Virus record (IMG/VR): IMGVR_UViG_3300030060_002287
Span: 1-27,576 of that record
Strand: one strand, 5' to 3'
DNA length: 27,576 nt
Source: a virus
Shown: positions 5,615 through 13,435 of the stretch, in pieces
Layout of the letters: each line of letters begins with the position of its first letter
How positions within the stretch are numbered: position 1 is the first letter of the stretch
Position numbers and translations under genes: made by a program
The notes under the pieces: model-generated
The model's input: the letters and a program-made list of their open reading frames with translations, nothing else
The model's database searches: none
What the model was told of the DNA's origin: nothing

Positions 5615-6268
5615 ATGGATATACCTACAAACTGGACTTTTGAAACCTCTGGTGTTGCACAAGGTTTTGATCGTCATGTAAGAGAACAGTTGCCTTGGTA
5701 TGACTTAGCAACAAACGCAATACTTCATGTGGCGAGACACTATATTTCAGAGAATGGTCTTGTTTATGATTTCGGTGCATCTACTGGCAATATTGGTAGA
5801 GCATTAGAACCAATACTGACAAAAAGAAAAGCACACTTAATAGGCATAGAACCTAGTGAAGAAATGATAAAACTTTATAAGGCACCGGGCGACGTCATAT
5901 GCAGCAAAGCAGAAACATTTATTGCAAAAGATTTTGATTTATCTGTTTTATTTTTATGTTTAATGTTTGTTCCACCAGCCAAAAGATTTAATCTTATGCT
6001 AAGACTAAGGGAGAAATGTAAACCCGGAGGGGCAATCATTGTCTTTGACAAGTTAGAACCAATTGGTGGCTACGCTTCAACTGTTTTCTATCGTCTTACA
6101 CTTGCTGGTAAAAAAGCATCTGGTACAAACTCAGATGAGATAATTGAAAAAGAATTATCTTTGTCAGGTGTACAAAGACCTATTACAGAAGATCAACTTG
6201 CTGGCGATTTCATAAATTGGTTTAAATTTGGCGATTTCTCAGGATACCTTATAGAAAAACCAGCATAA
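5615..6268 (+). CDS. CmoA-like class I SAM-dependent enzyme (candidate carboxy-SAM synthase)
   Basis: The 217-residue protein aligns along its length with CmoA, which converts SAM and prephenate to carboxy-SAM for tRNA wobble-uridine modification. Shared parts are the N-terminal VAxxFxxxVxxxxPxY (14-29), the SAM site VYDFGASTGN (50-59) where CmoA has VYDLGCSLG, GIEPSEEM, KPGGAIIVFDK (136-146), the EIIEK helix, and the C-terminal WFKFGDFSGYLIEK (202-215) where CmoA has WFQCFNFGSLVALK. By hand alignment CmoA Arg199, which binds the carboxylate, falls on Glu180, so the product could differ. Prephenate would come from the host. It starts directly after the methyltransferase stop and overlaps terS. 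The phage has no CmoB, so tRNA is not the obvious target. An ordinary methyltransferase is the alternative. Confidence 0.75.
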   Translation: MDIPTNWTFETSGVAQGFDRHVREQLPWYDLATNAILHVARHYISENGLVYDFGASTGNIGRALEPILTKRKAHLIGIEPSEEMIKLYKAPGDVICSKAETFIAKDFDLSVLFLCLMFVPPAKRFNLMLRLREKCKPGGAIIVFDKLEPIGGYASTVFYRLTLAGKKASGTNSDEIIEKELSLSGVQRPITEDQLAGDFINWFKFGDFSGYLIEKPA

Positions 6269-6591
6269 TGGCAGCTTCACAAACAACACAAGCAGAAACA
6301 GAGATGCGTATTGCAAGATGCGCAAGAATTATTGCCAATGGTGGTAGAAGGTCTGATTGTATTCAATACGCTGCAACAAATTGGGGGGTCAGTAAGAGGA
6401 CTGTTGATAATTATTTAAAAGAAGCAAGGGCACAACTACGTGCAGATTGGGACATAGAAAGACCACAAATGATTGCTGATTTATTAAGTCAGTGCAGTAC
6501 TTTACACCTAGAGGCAAGACGTAATGGACAACTTAATATTGCTCTTGGGTGTATCAATACAGCAGCTAAGTTAGCTGACCTCTGCTCATGA
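6268..6591 (+). CDS. terS: Terminase small subunit
   Basis: A 107-residue protein with a helix-turn-helix at about 25-50, containing NWGVSKRTVDNYLKEAR, followed by helices that would form the oligomerisation region. Small terminases bind the packaging site and present DNA to the large subunit. It overlaps the preceding gene (TAATG) and the large terminase (ATGA at 6588), which fixes both starts. Length and position are typical. Confidence 0.8.
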   Translation: MAASQTTQAETEMRIARCARIIANGGRRSDCIQYAATNWGVSKRTVDNYLKEARAQLRADWDIERPQMIADLLSQCSTLHLEARRNGQLNIALGCINTAAKLADLCS

Positions 6592-7928
6592 GTATTCTTG
6601 AAACAGTTAAAAAAGGCCATGTATTATTTGGTGATGGCTTATTTGATATACCCTCTACAAAGGCAGTACAGGATAAAATAAGATCTAATTTATTGCCGCA
6701 TCAAGAAAAGTTTTGCGCAGATACAGAACATAGAAAATTAGCTTTAGTCTGTGGCTTTGGTGCTGGTAAAACATATGCGCTGGTAAGTAAATCAATACTG
6801 TTGGCATCTATGAATGTTGGTCACATCTCAGCAATCTTTGAACCAACTGCACCTATGCTTCGGGATATTTTAATGAGAACTATGAATGACTTACTTGATG
6901 AATGGCAGATACCATATACATTTAGAGCTTCACCACTTCCGGAATATCAACTGCAATTTAAAGAAGGTATGCACACTATCTTGCTGCGTACAATTTTGAC
7001 TTATCAAAGATTGCGTGGTCAAAACTTATGTGCTGTTGGTTTTGATGAAGCAGATACCGTAGCAAAACGGGATGCCGAACAAGCAATGAACATGGCACTT
7101 GCTAGACTTAGGTCAGGTAATGTTCAACAGTTTTACGCTACTACAACACCAGAAGGTCATTCATGGGCGTTTGATACCTTCGAAAAAAACGCCAAAGAAG
7201 ATACTCGGTTGATAAAAGCTAAAACATCAGATAATCCCTACCTACCAGAGGGATTCATTGATTCGTTACTCGAAAACTACCCACCACAGCTTATACAGGC
7301 TTACCTTAACGGAAACTTCTGCAACTTAACCACAGGGCAAGTCTATGACAAGTTTGATCGCAAAATTCATGTTCTACAGAATAATCCATATGTTGATGAT
7401 AATGAACCTTTACGAATTGGAATTGACTTTAACATTGGAAACATGAATGCAGTGATTGGTGTGGCAGTAGGAAATAAATTTATGGTTATAGATGAAATCG
7501 CAAAAAGTCACGACACCGACAGCATTGCAAAGGAGATCAAAGGTAGATACCCTTTCAATAAAATTTATATCTATCCTGATGCGTCAGGTGGAAACAGAAG
7601 TACAAATGCTACAAAGACCGACATCCAAATATTAGAAAGTTATGGTTTTGTTAATCAGTCAGCACTATCTAATCCCCCTGTAAGAGATAGGGTTAACTCT
7701 GTACAAGGATTGCTCTTAAATGGAAAAGGTGAAACAAGATTAATGGTTTCTAAAAAAGCTGTGAAATTAATTGAATGTTTAGAATTACAAAGTTATAACG
7801 AAAGAGGTGAACCAGACAAAGATGCAGGGTACGATCATATGAATGATGCGCTCGGTTATATAACTTGGCGGTTGTTCAATCCCTTACATATGGGTGCTGG
7901 TCGTAAAACTGGTATTAGGCTTTATTAG
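6588..7928 (+). CDS. terL: Terminase large subunit
   Basis: The 446-residue packaging motor has an ATPase domain with Walker A CGFGAGKTYAL (55-65), Walker B CAVGFDEAD (148-156) and the coupling segment YATTTPEG (183-190). The RNase H-like nuclease domain has acidic residues at IGIDFN (D280), YPDASG (D331) and DHMNDALGY (D416, D420). It cuts concatemeric DNA and pumps it into the procapsid through the portal. All key residues look intact. It starts inside the stop of terS and is followed by a 40-nt gap before the portal gene. Confidence 0.93.
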   Translation: MSILETVKKGHVLFGDGLFDIPSTKAVQDKIRSNLLPHQEKFCADTEHRKLALVCGFGAGKTYALVSKSILLASMNVGHISAIFEPTAPMLRDILMRTMNDLLDEWQIPYTFRASPLPEYQLQFKEGMHTILLRTILTYQRLRGQNLCAVGFDEADTVAKRDAEQAMNMALARLRSGNVQQFYATTTPEGHSWAFDTFEKNAKEDTRLIKAKTSDNPYLPEGFIDSLLENYPPQLIQAYLNGNFCNLTTGQVYDKFDRKIHVLQNNPYVDDNEPLRIGIDFNIGNMNAVIGVAVGNKFMVIDEIAKSHDTDSIAKEIKGRYPFNKIYIYPDASGGNRSTNATKTDIQILESYGFVNQSALSNPPVRDRVNSVQGLLLNGKGETRLMVSKKAVKLIECLELQSYNERGEPDKDAGYDHMNDALGYITWRLFNPLHMGAGRKTGIRLY

Positions 7929-7968
7929 TATTATTGTCTAAACTATAAACAAACAATGGAGCAAAACT

Positions 7969-9390
7969 GTGTATTCTGGTTATAGTCATTACAACAGACA
8001 AACAGCAGGTAGTAGGGGTACAGAAATAAACGACCCTAATAATACATGGTTTCAGCAAGAACCTCACTGGATACTTATTGAAGATTTACTTGGCGGTACA
8101 TATCAGATGCGTTCTAAGCATAGAAAATATCTTATGCAAGAACCAAGAGAATTAGATGAAAGCTATGACAACAGACTAGCTCGTTCTGTCTGTCCACCTT
8201 ACTTTCTTAGGTTAGAAAGAATGTTGGCTGGTATGTTAACTCGTAAACCAGTAAGGCTTTCTGATACAGGAAATAATTTAAGAGAACAACTGTTTGATGT
8301 TGACTTACAAGGTAATGATCTCAATGTTTGGACATATGAGACTGCTAGAAAAATGATTCGTTATGGTCATGTTGGTGTTTTGATAGATGCACCAACTGGT
8401 GGAAATAATGGCAGACCTTATTGGGTTACATATACACCAAGAGATATTCTTGGCTGGCGTACAGAAATGATAGATGGCGAAATGCAATTTACACAACTAC
8501 GGTTACAAGAAAAAGTATCTGAACCAGATGGCTTGTATGGCGAAAAGATCGTTGAGCAAATTCGCTTGTTAACACCCGGCAACTTTGAAATACATAGAAA
8601 AGCAAAGACAGGTAAGTTTGTAAAAGTAGATGAGGGAACAATGCCAGTAGATAAGATACCCTTTTCTGTTGCCTATTCAAACAGAATAAACCTTCTTGAT
8701 TCAAGACCACCAATGTCAGATATAGCTGAACTAAATTTAAAAGCTTATCAAATACAATCTGATCTTGATAACCAATTACATATTTCTGCAGTTCCTATGT
8801 TGGCGTTTTATGGCTTTCCACAAAATGCTGAAGAAGTATCGGCTGGACCCGGTGAGGCAATTGCTTTTCCTCCTGATGGTCGTGCTGAATATATTGAACC
8901 TGCTGGAAGAAGTTATGACGCACAGTTTCGCCGACTTGATAGGCTTGAAAGTCAAATAAATGAACTAGGTCTGGCAGCAGTACTTGGGCAGAAACTATCT
9001 GCAGAAACAGCAGAAGCAAAACGTATAGATAGATCGCAAGGTGATTCAACAATGATGGTTGTAGCACAACAAATGCAAGATATGATTGATAATTGTCTTT
9101 TGTTTCATGGACAATATATAAATGCTGAAGCTGGTAGTTGTTTTGTTAATAGGGACTTTCTATCACAAAGACTTGAGCCACAAGAAATACAAGCACTTCT
9201 TACTCTTTACACATCAGGTTCTATTACACAAAAAACACTTCTTGATCAACTTACTGAGGGTGAGGTTCTTGGAGATGAGTTTGATGTTGAGGAGGAAATA
9301 GAAGCAACACAAACTGGTGGCATGGTTGAAATGGCACAGCCAAAACAAAAGGGTAAACCTGAAGAACCTGAAGAACAAGATGAAGAGTAA
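7969..9390 (+). CDS. Portal protein (DUF4055-type)
   Basis: The 473-residue protein has the features of the DUF4055 portal group: RLERMLAGMLTRKP near residue 85, an alpha/beta core, and the C-terminal helix region with LRRLESQ-like RLDRLESQINELG and KLSAETAEAKRID. The acidic tail (about 450-473) is typical. Portals form the dodecameric vertex for DNA passage. The start is a GTG at 7969 chosen because AATGGAG lies about 8 nt upstream; there is no suitable ATG. It is followed closely by the MuF-like gene. Confidence 0.88.
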   Translation: MYSGYSHYNRQTAGSRGTEINDPNNTWFQQEPHWILIEDLLGGTYQMRSKHRKYLMQEPRELDESYDNRLARSVCPPYFLRLERMLAGMLTRKPVRLSDTGNNLREQLFDVDLQGNDLNVWTYETARKMIRYGHVGVLIDAPTGGNNGRPYWVTYTPRDILGWRTEMIDGEMQFTQLRLQEKVSEPDGLYGEKIVEQIRLLTPGNFEIHRKAKTGKFVKVDEGTMPVDKIPFSVAYSNRINLLDSRPPMSDIAELNLKAYQIQSDLDNQLHISAVPMLAFYGFPQNAEEVSAGPGEAIAFPPDGRAEYIEPAGRSYDAQFRRLDRLESQINELGLAAVLGQKLSAETAEAKRIDRSQGDSTMMVVAQQMQDMIDNCLLFHGQYINAEAGSCFVNRDFLSQRLEPQEIQALLTLYTSGSITQKTLLDQLTEGEVLGDEFDVEEEIEATQTGGMVEMAQPKQKGKPEEPEEQDEE

Positions 9391-9393
9391 TTT

Positions 9394-10572
9394 ATGTCAA
9401 CACCCGAAACTTTTTACAGAGAGGCGATTGACTTAAACCGCTACAGCAACCAAGTTGCTAGACAGATTGTTACGAATTACAACAATGTAATTTTAGATTT
9501 AACCAATAAATTAGCGACTATAGATGAAGTAACAGCGCCAGCTACCGTTGCAAGAATAAGAGCAATGCTGGTACAGATGAAAGAAAGTTTAGAGAGTTGG
9601 TCAAATGAAAGTGCAGTTTATTTAGCAGACGAACTACAAGGGCTAGCTGTATTTCAAACAGAATTTGTAAAAGACCAACTTGAAAGGGTATTACCAAAAG
9701 GTACTGTTGGTGTTAACTCTGTAGAAATATCGCCAGACTTTGCTCGTAGTGTTGTATTTACTGACCCTACAGAAATAAATATATTAACGTTGCCAACTGA
9801 TTTAGAATCTACTGTACAAAGATCTTTCAATTTAACCGCAGCTAAAGGTTCAGCTATAACATTACCTAGCGGCCAAGTAGCACAAAAAGCTTTTAGAGGA
9901 ATATCTACAAAGCAAGCAGAATTAATTTCAAGTCAAATACGTATTGGTATTACAGAAGGGGAGTCTATACCAAAGATTGCAAAAAGGTTAAGAGGCAGAT
10001 TGCAGTTTGGTGCAAATCAAGAAATGACTGCAAAAGCACAAAGACTTGCTGGTGGTGAAGGAATGAAGCTTGCTAATAACCAAGTAATGACTATTGTTCG
10101 TACATCAGTTAACCAAGTACAAAATTCTGTAAACCAAGAAACGTATGCAGCTAATCGTGATGTAACCCAAAGATATGAATATGTTGCAACTCTAGATTCT
10201 AGGACAAGTGCTATTTGTGGAAGTTTAGATGGCAGAATTTTTAAGTATGGAGAAGGTCCAATGCCACCACAACATTTTAACTGTAGATCAACGACTGTTC
10301 CAATTATAGATGATGATGATTTACGGAGACGTTTTCCTGATACTAGGCCAAGTGCTACTGGTAGAGTCCCTCAAGGTGTTAACTATGCATCTTGGTTAAA
10401 AGATAATCCTTCAATACAACAACAGGCATTAGGTAATAAAAAAAGATTTTTTAATTATCTTATTGATAAAAAAAATAAAAGTCCAAGAGAGGCTTTGCGA
10501 TTAATAATAAAAGATGATGGAACAGAGCTACCATTAAAAGAGTTAATAAAAAAATATCCAAATGCCACTTAG
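9394..10572 (+). CDS. MuF-like minor head protein
   Basis: The 392-residue protein has a long helical N-terminal part and a MuF domain near residues 235-305, with RTSVNQVQNSVNQETY, then YVATLDSRTSAICGSLDG and GPMPPQHFNCRSTTVPI. The conserved D, C, P, H, C and R of this domain are all present. MuF-like proteins attach to the portal and help head assembly, and some are injected. It overlaps the next small gene by 11 nt. No toxin or protease domain is fused to the C-terminus; the remaining 80 residues are basic. Confidence 0.85.
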   Translation: MSTPETFYREAIDLNRYSNQVARQIVTNYNNVILDLTNKLATIDEVTAPATVARIRAMLVQMKESLESWSNESAVYLADELQGLAVFQTEFVKDQLERVLPKGTVGVNSVEISPDFARSVVFTDPTEINILTLPTDLESTVQRSFNLTAAKGSAITLPSGQVAQKAFRGISTKQAELISSQIRIGITEGESIPKIAKRLRGRLQFGANQEMTAKAQRLAGGEGMKLANNQVMTIVRTSVNQVQNSVNQETYAANRDVTQRYEYVATLDSRTSAICGSLDGRIFKYGEGPMPPQHFNCRSTTVPIIDDDDLRRRFPDTRPSATGRVPQGVNYASWLKDNPSIQQQALGNKKRFFNYLIDKKNKSPREALRLIIKDDGTELPLKELIKKYPNAT

Positions 10573-10711
10573 AAAAGGTAAACAACCAAAGACAATAACA
10601 GGTAATATTAGGCAGCTTGTACAAGAAGGATATTCAAGAATGCAAGCTGTTGCTATTGCTTTGTCAAAAGCTGGTAAGAAAAAGAAAAAAACAAGACGGA
10701 AAACAAAATAA
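10562..10711 (+). CDS. Small basic protein, 49 aa, QAxAIALSxAG-type motif
   Basis: Reads from ATG 10562 inside the MuF-like gene's end to TAA 10709-10711. The product has RQLVQEGYSRMQAVAIALSK followed by a run of Lys and Arg. The motif is close to the (K)QAIAIALSxAGK signature seen in many small phage and bacterial proteins of unknown function. It is the first of six small basic genes between the MuF-like gene and the scaffold. Binding to DNA or acidic protein surfaces during head filling is possible but unproven. Confidence 0.65.
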   Translation: MPLRKGKQPKTITGNIRQLVQEGYSRMQAVAIALSKAGKKKKKTRRKTK

Positions 10712-10744
10712 AAGATATGATAGTTATAGCTACTAGGTAAACTT

Positions 10745-10813
10745 ATGCCCGTACACTATGGTTCTATGAAGCCTAAAGGTAAAAAAAAGAAAAAAAAAGG
10801 TGGTAAAAAATAA
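10745..10813 (+). CDS. Lysine-rich micropeptide, 22 aa
   Basis: ATG 10745 to TAA 10811-10813 encodes MPVHYGSMKPKG followed by ten residues, eight of them Lys and two Gly. The MPxHYG opening with a Lys-rich tail recurs, as I remember it, in small proteins of marine phages, which makes this more than a random frame. Its stop overlaps the next start in TAATG. The role is unknown; a DNA- or nucleic-acid-binding peptide is a guess. Confidence 0.5.
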   Translation: MPVHYGSMKPKGKKKKKKGGKK

Positions 10814-10908
10814 TGGGAAAGACATTAGCTGAAAGACTATCTGAAGCAAAAAAAGCACCAGAACCTAAAAAACCCAAGAAAGATGCGAAAGCTAAGAAGG
10901 GTTCCTAA
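10813..10908 (+). CDS. Small basic protein, 31 aa
   Basis: ATG 10813 to TAA 10906-10908. The product starts MGKTLAERLSEAKKAPEP and continues almost entirely as Lys, Ala, Pro and Asp. The TAATG junction with the micropeptide and the 26-nt overlap with the next gene support translation. No family recognised. Confidence 0.5.
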   Translation: MGKTLAERLSEAKKAPEPKKPKKDAKAKKGS

Positions 10909-11107
10909 GGATAAAAAAACTGGCATTGCTAAAAAGTATTTGTCAGGTTCAAGAAATCGTGCTGCAAAAGCTGCTGAAATTAAACGAACAGCAAAGCTTT
11001 ATAAAAAAGGTGCTTATATTGATATAAAAGCTGTACAAAAATCCAGAGTTGCCCAAGATGTCACAAAAAAGCAGAAGAAAACCACTAAGCGCCGCAACAA
11101 AAAATAG
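10883..11107 (+). CDS. Small basic protein, 74 aa
   Basis: This protein has a recognisable ordered part, RRVPKDKKTGIAKKYLSGSR, with helices containing AAKAAEIKRTAKLYKKG, and ends in a basic tail. Genes of this kind sit beside the head genes of many marine phages, but no function is known to me. ATG 10883 overlaps the previous frame by 26 nt, and its end overlaps the next gene by 50 nt. The long overlaps are unusual even here, but the composition of each product argues that both are real. Confidence 0.6.
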   Translation: MRKLRRVPKDKKTGIAKKYLSGSRNRAAKAAEIKRTAKLYKKGAYIDIKAVQKSRVAQDVTKKQKKTTKRRNKK

Positions 11108-11309
11108 TCTTAAGAAAAAGGCTGAAGGCACCAAATTTAAATACGGTGAACTTGCTGCTGTCTATAGAAAAGGACAAGGCGCATATCTTTCTGGTGGTTC
11201 TCGTAATGTACCTATGGCTGCGTGGGCTATGGGTCGTGTAAATAGTTACATGAGAGGAGATAAAGCAAGAACAGTTGATATGGCTATCTACAAAAGGTAT
11301 AGAAAATAA
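11058..11309 (+). CDS. Small phage protein with GAYLSxGSR / WAxGRVNS motif, 83 aa
   Basis: The ATG at 11058 is preferred to an upstream TTG at 11049. Residues about 30-70 read YGELAAVYRKGQGAYLSGGS and WAMGRVNSYMRG, a conserved core I have seen in small phage proteins encoded near head genes. The core is followed by ARTVDMAIYKRYRK. Its biochemical role is not known. It ends in a TAATG overlap with the next gene. Confidence 0.7.
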   Translation: MSQKSRRKPLSAATKNSLKKKAEGTKFKYGELAAVYRKGQGAYLSGGSRNVPMAAWAMGRVNSYMRGDKARTVDMAIYKRYRK

Positions 11310-11587
11310 TGAGCGACCCTAGAATAAAAAGGTTTGGTCTTGCTGGTTTTAATAAACCAAAGAGAACACCAAGCCACCCTAAAAAATCACATATTGTTTT
11401 AGCTAAAGAAGGCGACAAAATAAAGCTAATTAGATTTGGTATGCAAGGTGCAAAAAATAAACCACCTAGACAAGGAGAGTCAGCTGCAGATAAAGCAAAA
11501 CGAAAAAGCTTTAAGGCAAGACATGCAAAAAATATTGCAAAAGGTAAAATGAGTGCTGCGTTTTGGGCTAATAAAGTCAAATGGTAA
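11309..11587 (+). CDS. Small basic phage protein with RKSFxARH motif, 92 aa
   Basis: The C-terminal half reads AKRKSFKARHAKNIAKGKMS and ends in AAFWANKVKW. This resembles the RKSFRARHxCDxPGPKTKARYWSCKxW core of a widespread small phage protein, with the cysteines of that core missing here. The N-terminal half has IKLIRFGMQGAKNKP, again typical. Function unknown. Coupled to the previous gene by TAATG. Confidence 0.7.
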   Translation: MSDPRIKRFGLAGFNKPKRTPSHPKKSHIVLAKEGDKIKLIRFGMQGAKNKPPRQGESAADKAKRKSFKARHAKNIAKGKMSAAFWANKVKW

Positions 11588-11607
11588 ATTATCTGATATA
11601 TTGTTTT

Positions 11608-11625
11608 TTAAAGGCTACGCTTTAA
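11608..11625 (+). promoter_or_regulatory. Hairpin covering the ribosome-binding site of the scaffold gene
   Basis: TTAAAG (11608-11613) pairs with CTTTAA (11620-11625) around GCTACG. The AAAGG that would act as Shine-Dalgarno for the ATG at 11629 lies in the stem and loop edge, so the hairpin could limit scaffold translation. The stem is AT-rich and weak. Confidence 0.3.
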
Positions 11626-11628
11626 TTT

Positions 11629-12318
11629 ATGTCAGAAGAAACCAAGGAAGTGGCTACGCCACCAACACCAAACAACCAAGAAGTTGAACAGCTAAAAGAA
11701 TCAATAAAAAAATTAGAAGCTAAAAATTTTGAGTTAATAGGTAAAATGCAAAAAAAAGAATTAATGCAAGTGCCTGATGACTATGAGGCTTTGTTAGCGT
11801 TTAAACAAAAACACGAACGAGAACAGCTTGAAAGTGAAGGAAAATACACAGAAGCTACACAAAAATTAGAACAGCAATACAGAGAAAAATCTGCAGAAGA
11901 TAAAAAAAAGATTGAAGAATTAACAATAAGAAATAGGGAACTTGAACTTATAGCACCAGCTATGCAAGCTTTGTCTGAAGTAACTCATGACCCTGAGTTG
12001 GTATTAAATAATCTTGTACCAAAAGACCAGATACAGATTAAAGAAGGTATACCAGTTGTAGTTGATGGGTATGAACAGTTACCAGTACAGGAATATGTCA
12101 AAAATAAATTAGAAAAAACAAAACCTTATTTGTTAAAAAATAAATTACCAACTGGTGGAGGTGCGCCTATCTCAAGGCCATCAACAGATAGTTTTTCAGA
12201 AGATATGTTAAAACCATACTTAAAAGAAACTTTTAATTTGTCTGAGCAGGGTAGAATTTTAAAAACTAAAGGTAGAGAAATACACGAAAAGTTGATTGAA
12301 ATAGCAAATTCACGTTAG
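11629..12318 (+). CDS. Scaffold protein
   Basis: The 229-residue protein is dominated by charged coiled coil (about 15-110, for example LEAKNFELIGKMQKKELM), then a small ordered segment around residues 110-160 and a Gly/Pro hinge GGGAPISRPS near 182-191. The C-terminal 40 residues form a basic helical region suitable for binding the capsid protein. Composition, size and position just before the major capsid gene fit phage scaffolds, which guide procapsid assembly and then leave. No protease motif is present. Confidence 0.78.
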   Translation: MSEETKEVATPPTPNNQEVEQLKESIKKLEAKNFELIGKMQKKELMQVPDDYEALLAFKQKHEREQLESEGKYTEATQKLEQQYREKSAEDKKKIEELTIRNRELELIAPAMQALSEVTHDPELVLNNLVPKDQIQIKEGIPVVVDGYEQLPVQEYVKNKLEKTKPYLLKNKLPTGGGAPISRPSTDSFSEDMLKPYLKETFNLSEQGRILKTKGREIHEKLIEIANSR

Positions 12319-12393
12319 TATGTTGCTATAAGGCAAAGTTACGCTAGGCCAAAATAGGGTTACGCCCACACCGTTAAAATTATTTTTCAGGAC

Positions 12394-13422
12394 ATGGCAG
12401 TTCTAAGGAGTGATATTATCATCCCTGAGATATTTACGCCGTATGTCATTGAACAGACCACTCAGCGAGATTCATTTCTTGCAAGCGGTGTGGTCGCACC
12501 AATGGCAGAGCTAAATGCAACAGAGGGTGGTGATTTCGTAAATGTACCTTTTTTCTCCGCTAACCTAAGTGGCGATTTTGAGGTTCTTTCAGATTCATCT
12601 TCATTGACACCCGGCAAGATTTCCACCGACAAACAAGTTGGAGTTATCTTACATCGTGGTCGTGCCTTTGAATCTCGTGATTTAGCTGCACTTGCAGCAG
12701 GTTCAGACCCAATGGCAGCAATCGGTCAAAAGATCGGTGCTTACATTGCAAACCAAAGACAAAAAGATTTACTTGCTTGTCTTGATGGAGTATTTGGTTC
12801 TGTTAATTCAACAGACTCTAATGCTGCATTTTTTGGTCTTACTATTGATGGTGGTTCTGGTGATACACCAACTGGTTTATCTCCTAGACACGTTGCAAAA
12901 GCAAGATCAATTCTTGGCGATCAAGGTGACAAACTAACAGCCGTTTGTATGCATAGCAAGGTATATTATGACCTTGTTGAAAGAAAAATGGTTGATTATG
13001 TTCTTGCATCTGATGGTAACGGCGGTTCTGCAACTGCATCTGGTGGTTCTATTGCTGGTGCATATGGTGGAGACAATACAGTTCCAACATATTGCGGACT
13101 TCGTGTAATTGTTTCAGATGACGTTTCTACTACTGGTAGTGGTTCATCAACTGAGTACAGTACATATTTCTTTACTGCTGGTGCAGTAGCAAGTGGCGAG
13201 CAAGCTGGTCTATCAACAGAGACAGACAGAGACATTCTGGCTAAATCTGATGCTATGGCTATTGATCTTCACTACACATATCATCCTGTTGGTTCAAAGT
13301 GGGCAGTTACAACAACTAACCCAAACAGAACACAACTTGCAACTGTAGGCAACTGGTCGAAAGTCTACGAGACAAAGAACATTGGTATCGTAAGAGCTAC
13401 CAACGTATCCACTCAAGACTAA
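12394..13422 (+). CDS. Major capsid protein
   Basis: The 342-residue protein begins IIIPEIFTPYVIEQTTQRDS and has an ordered N-arm and E-loop region with GGDFVNVPFFSANLSGDFEV, then a long helix DPMAAIGQKIGAYIANQRQK and a P-domain/A-domain rich in Gly and Ser. This is the pattern of HK97-fold coat proteins, 415 or more copies of which form an icosahedral shell. No long N-terminal delta domain is evident, in line with the separate scaffold. CAGGA about 5 nt upstream supports the ATG at 12394. The following gene may be a decoration protein. Confidence 0.85.
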   Translation: MAVLRSDIIIPEIFTPYVIEQTTQRDSFLASGVVAPMAELNATEGGDFVNVPFFSANLSGDFEVLSDSSSLTPGKISTDKQVGVILHRGRAFESRDLAALAAGSDPMAAIGQKIGAYIANQRQKDLLACLDGVFGSVNSTDSNAAFFGLTIDGGSGDTPTGLSPRHVAKARSILGDQGDKLTAVCMHSKVYYDLVERKMVDYVLASDGNGGSATASGGSIAGAYGGDNTVPTYCGLRVIVSDDVSTTGSGSSTEYSTYFFTAGAVASGEQAGLSTETDRDILAKSDAMAIDLHYTYHPVGSKWAVTTTNPNRTQLATVGNWSKVYETKNIGIVRATNVSTQD

Positions 13423-13435
13423 AGGTAATTAAATT

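Noticed and set aside
3261-6268. 7-deazaguanine (QueC/DpdA) or phosphorothioate (Dnd) DNA modification
   Set aside because: The PP-loop protein fits the Asn-synthetase group, not QueC or PAPS reductase/DndC. There is no FolE, QueD, QueE, DpdA, DndD/E or cysteine desulfurase nearby, whereas a C5-methylase and CmoA homologue are.
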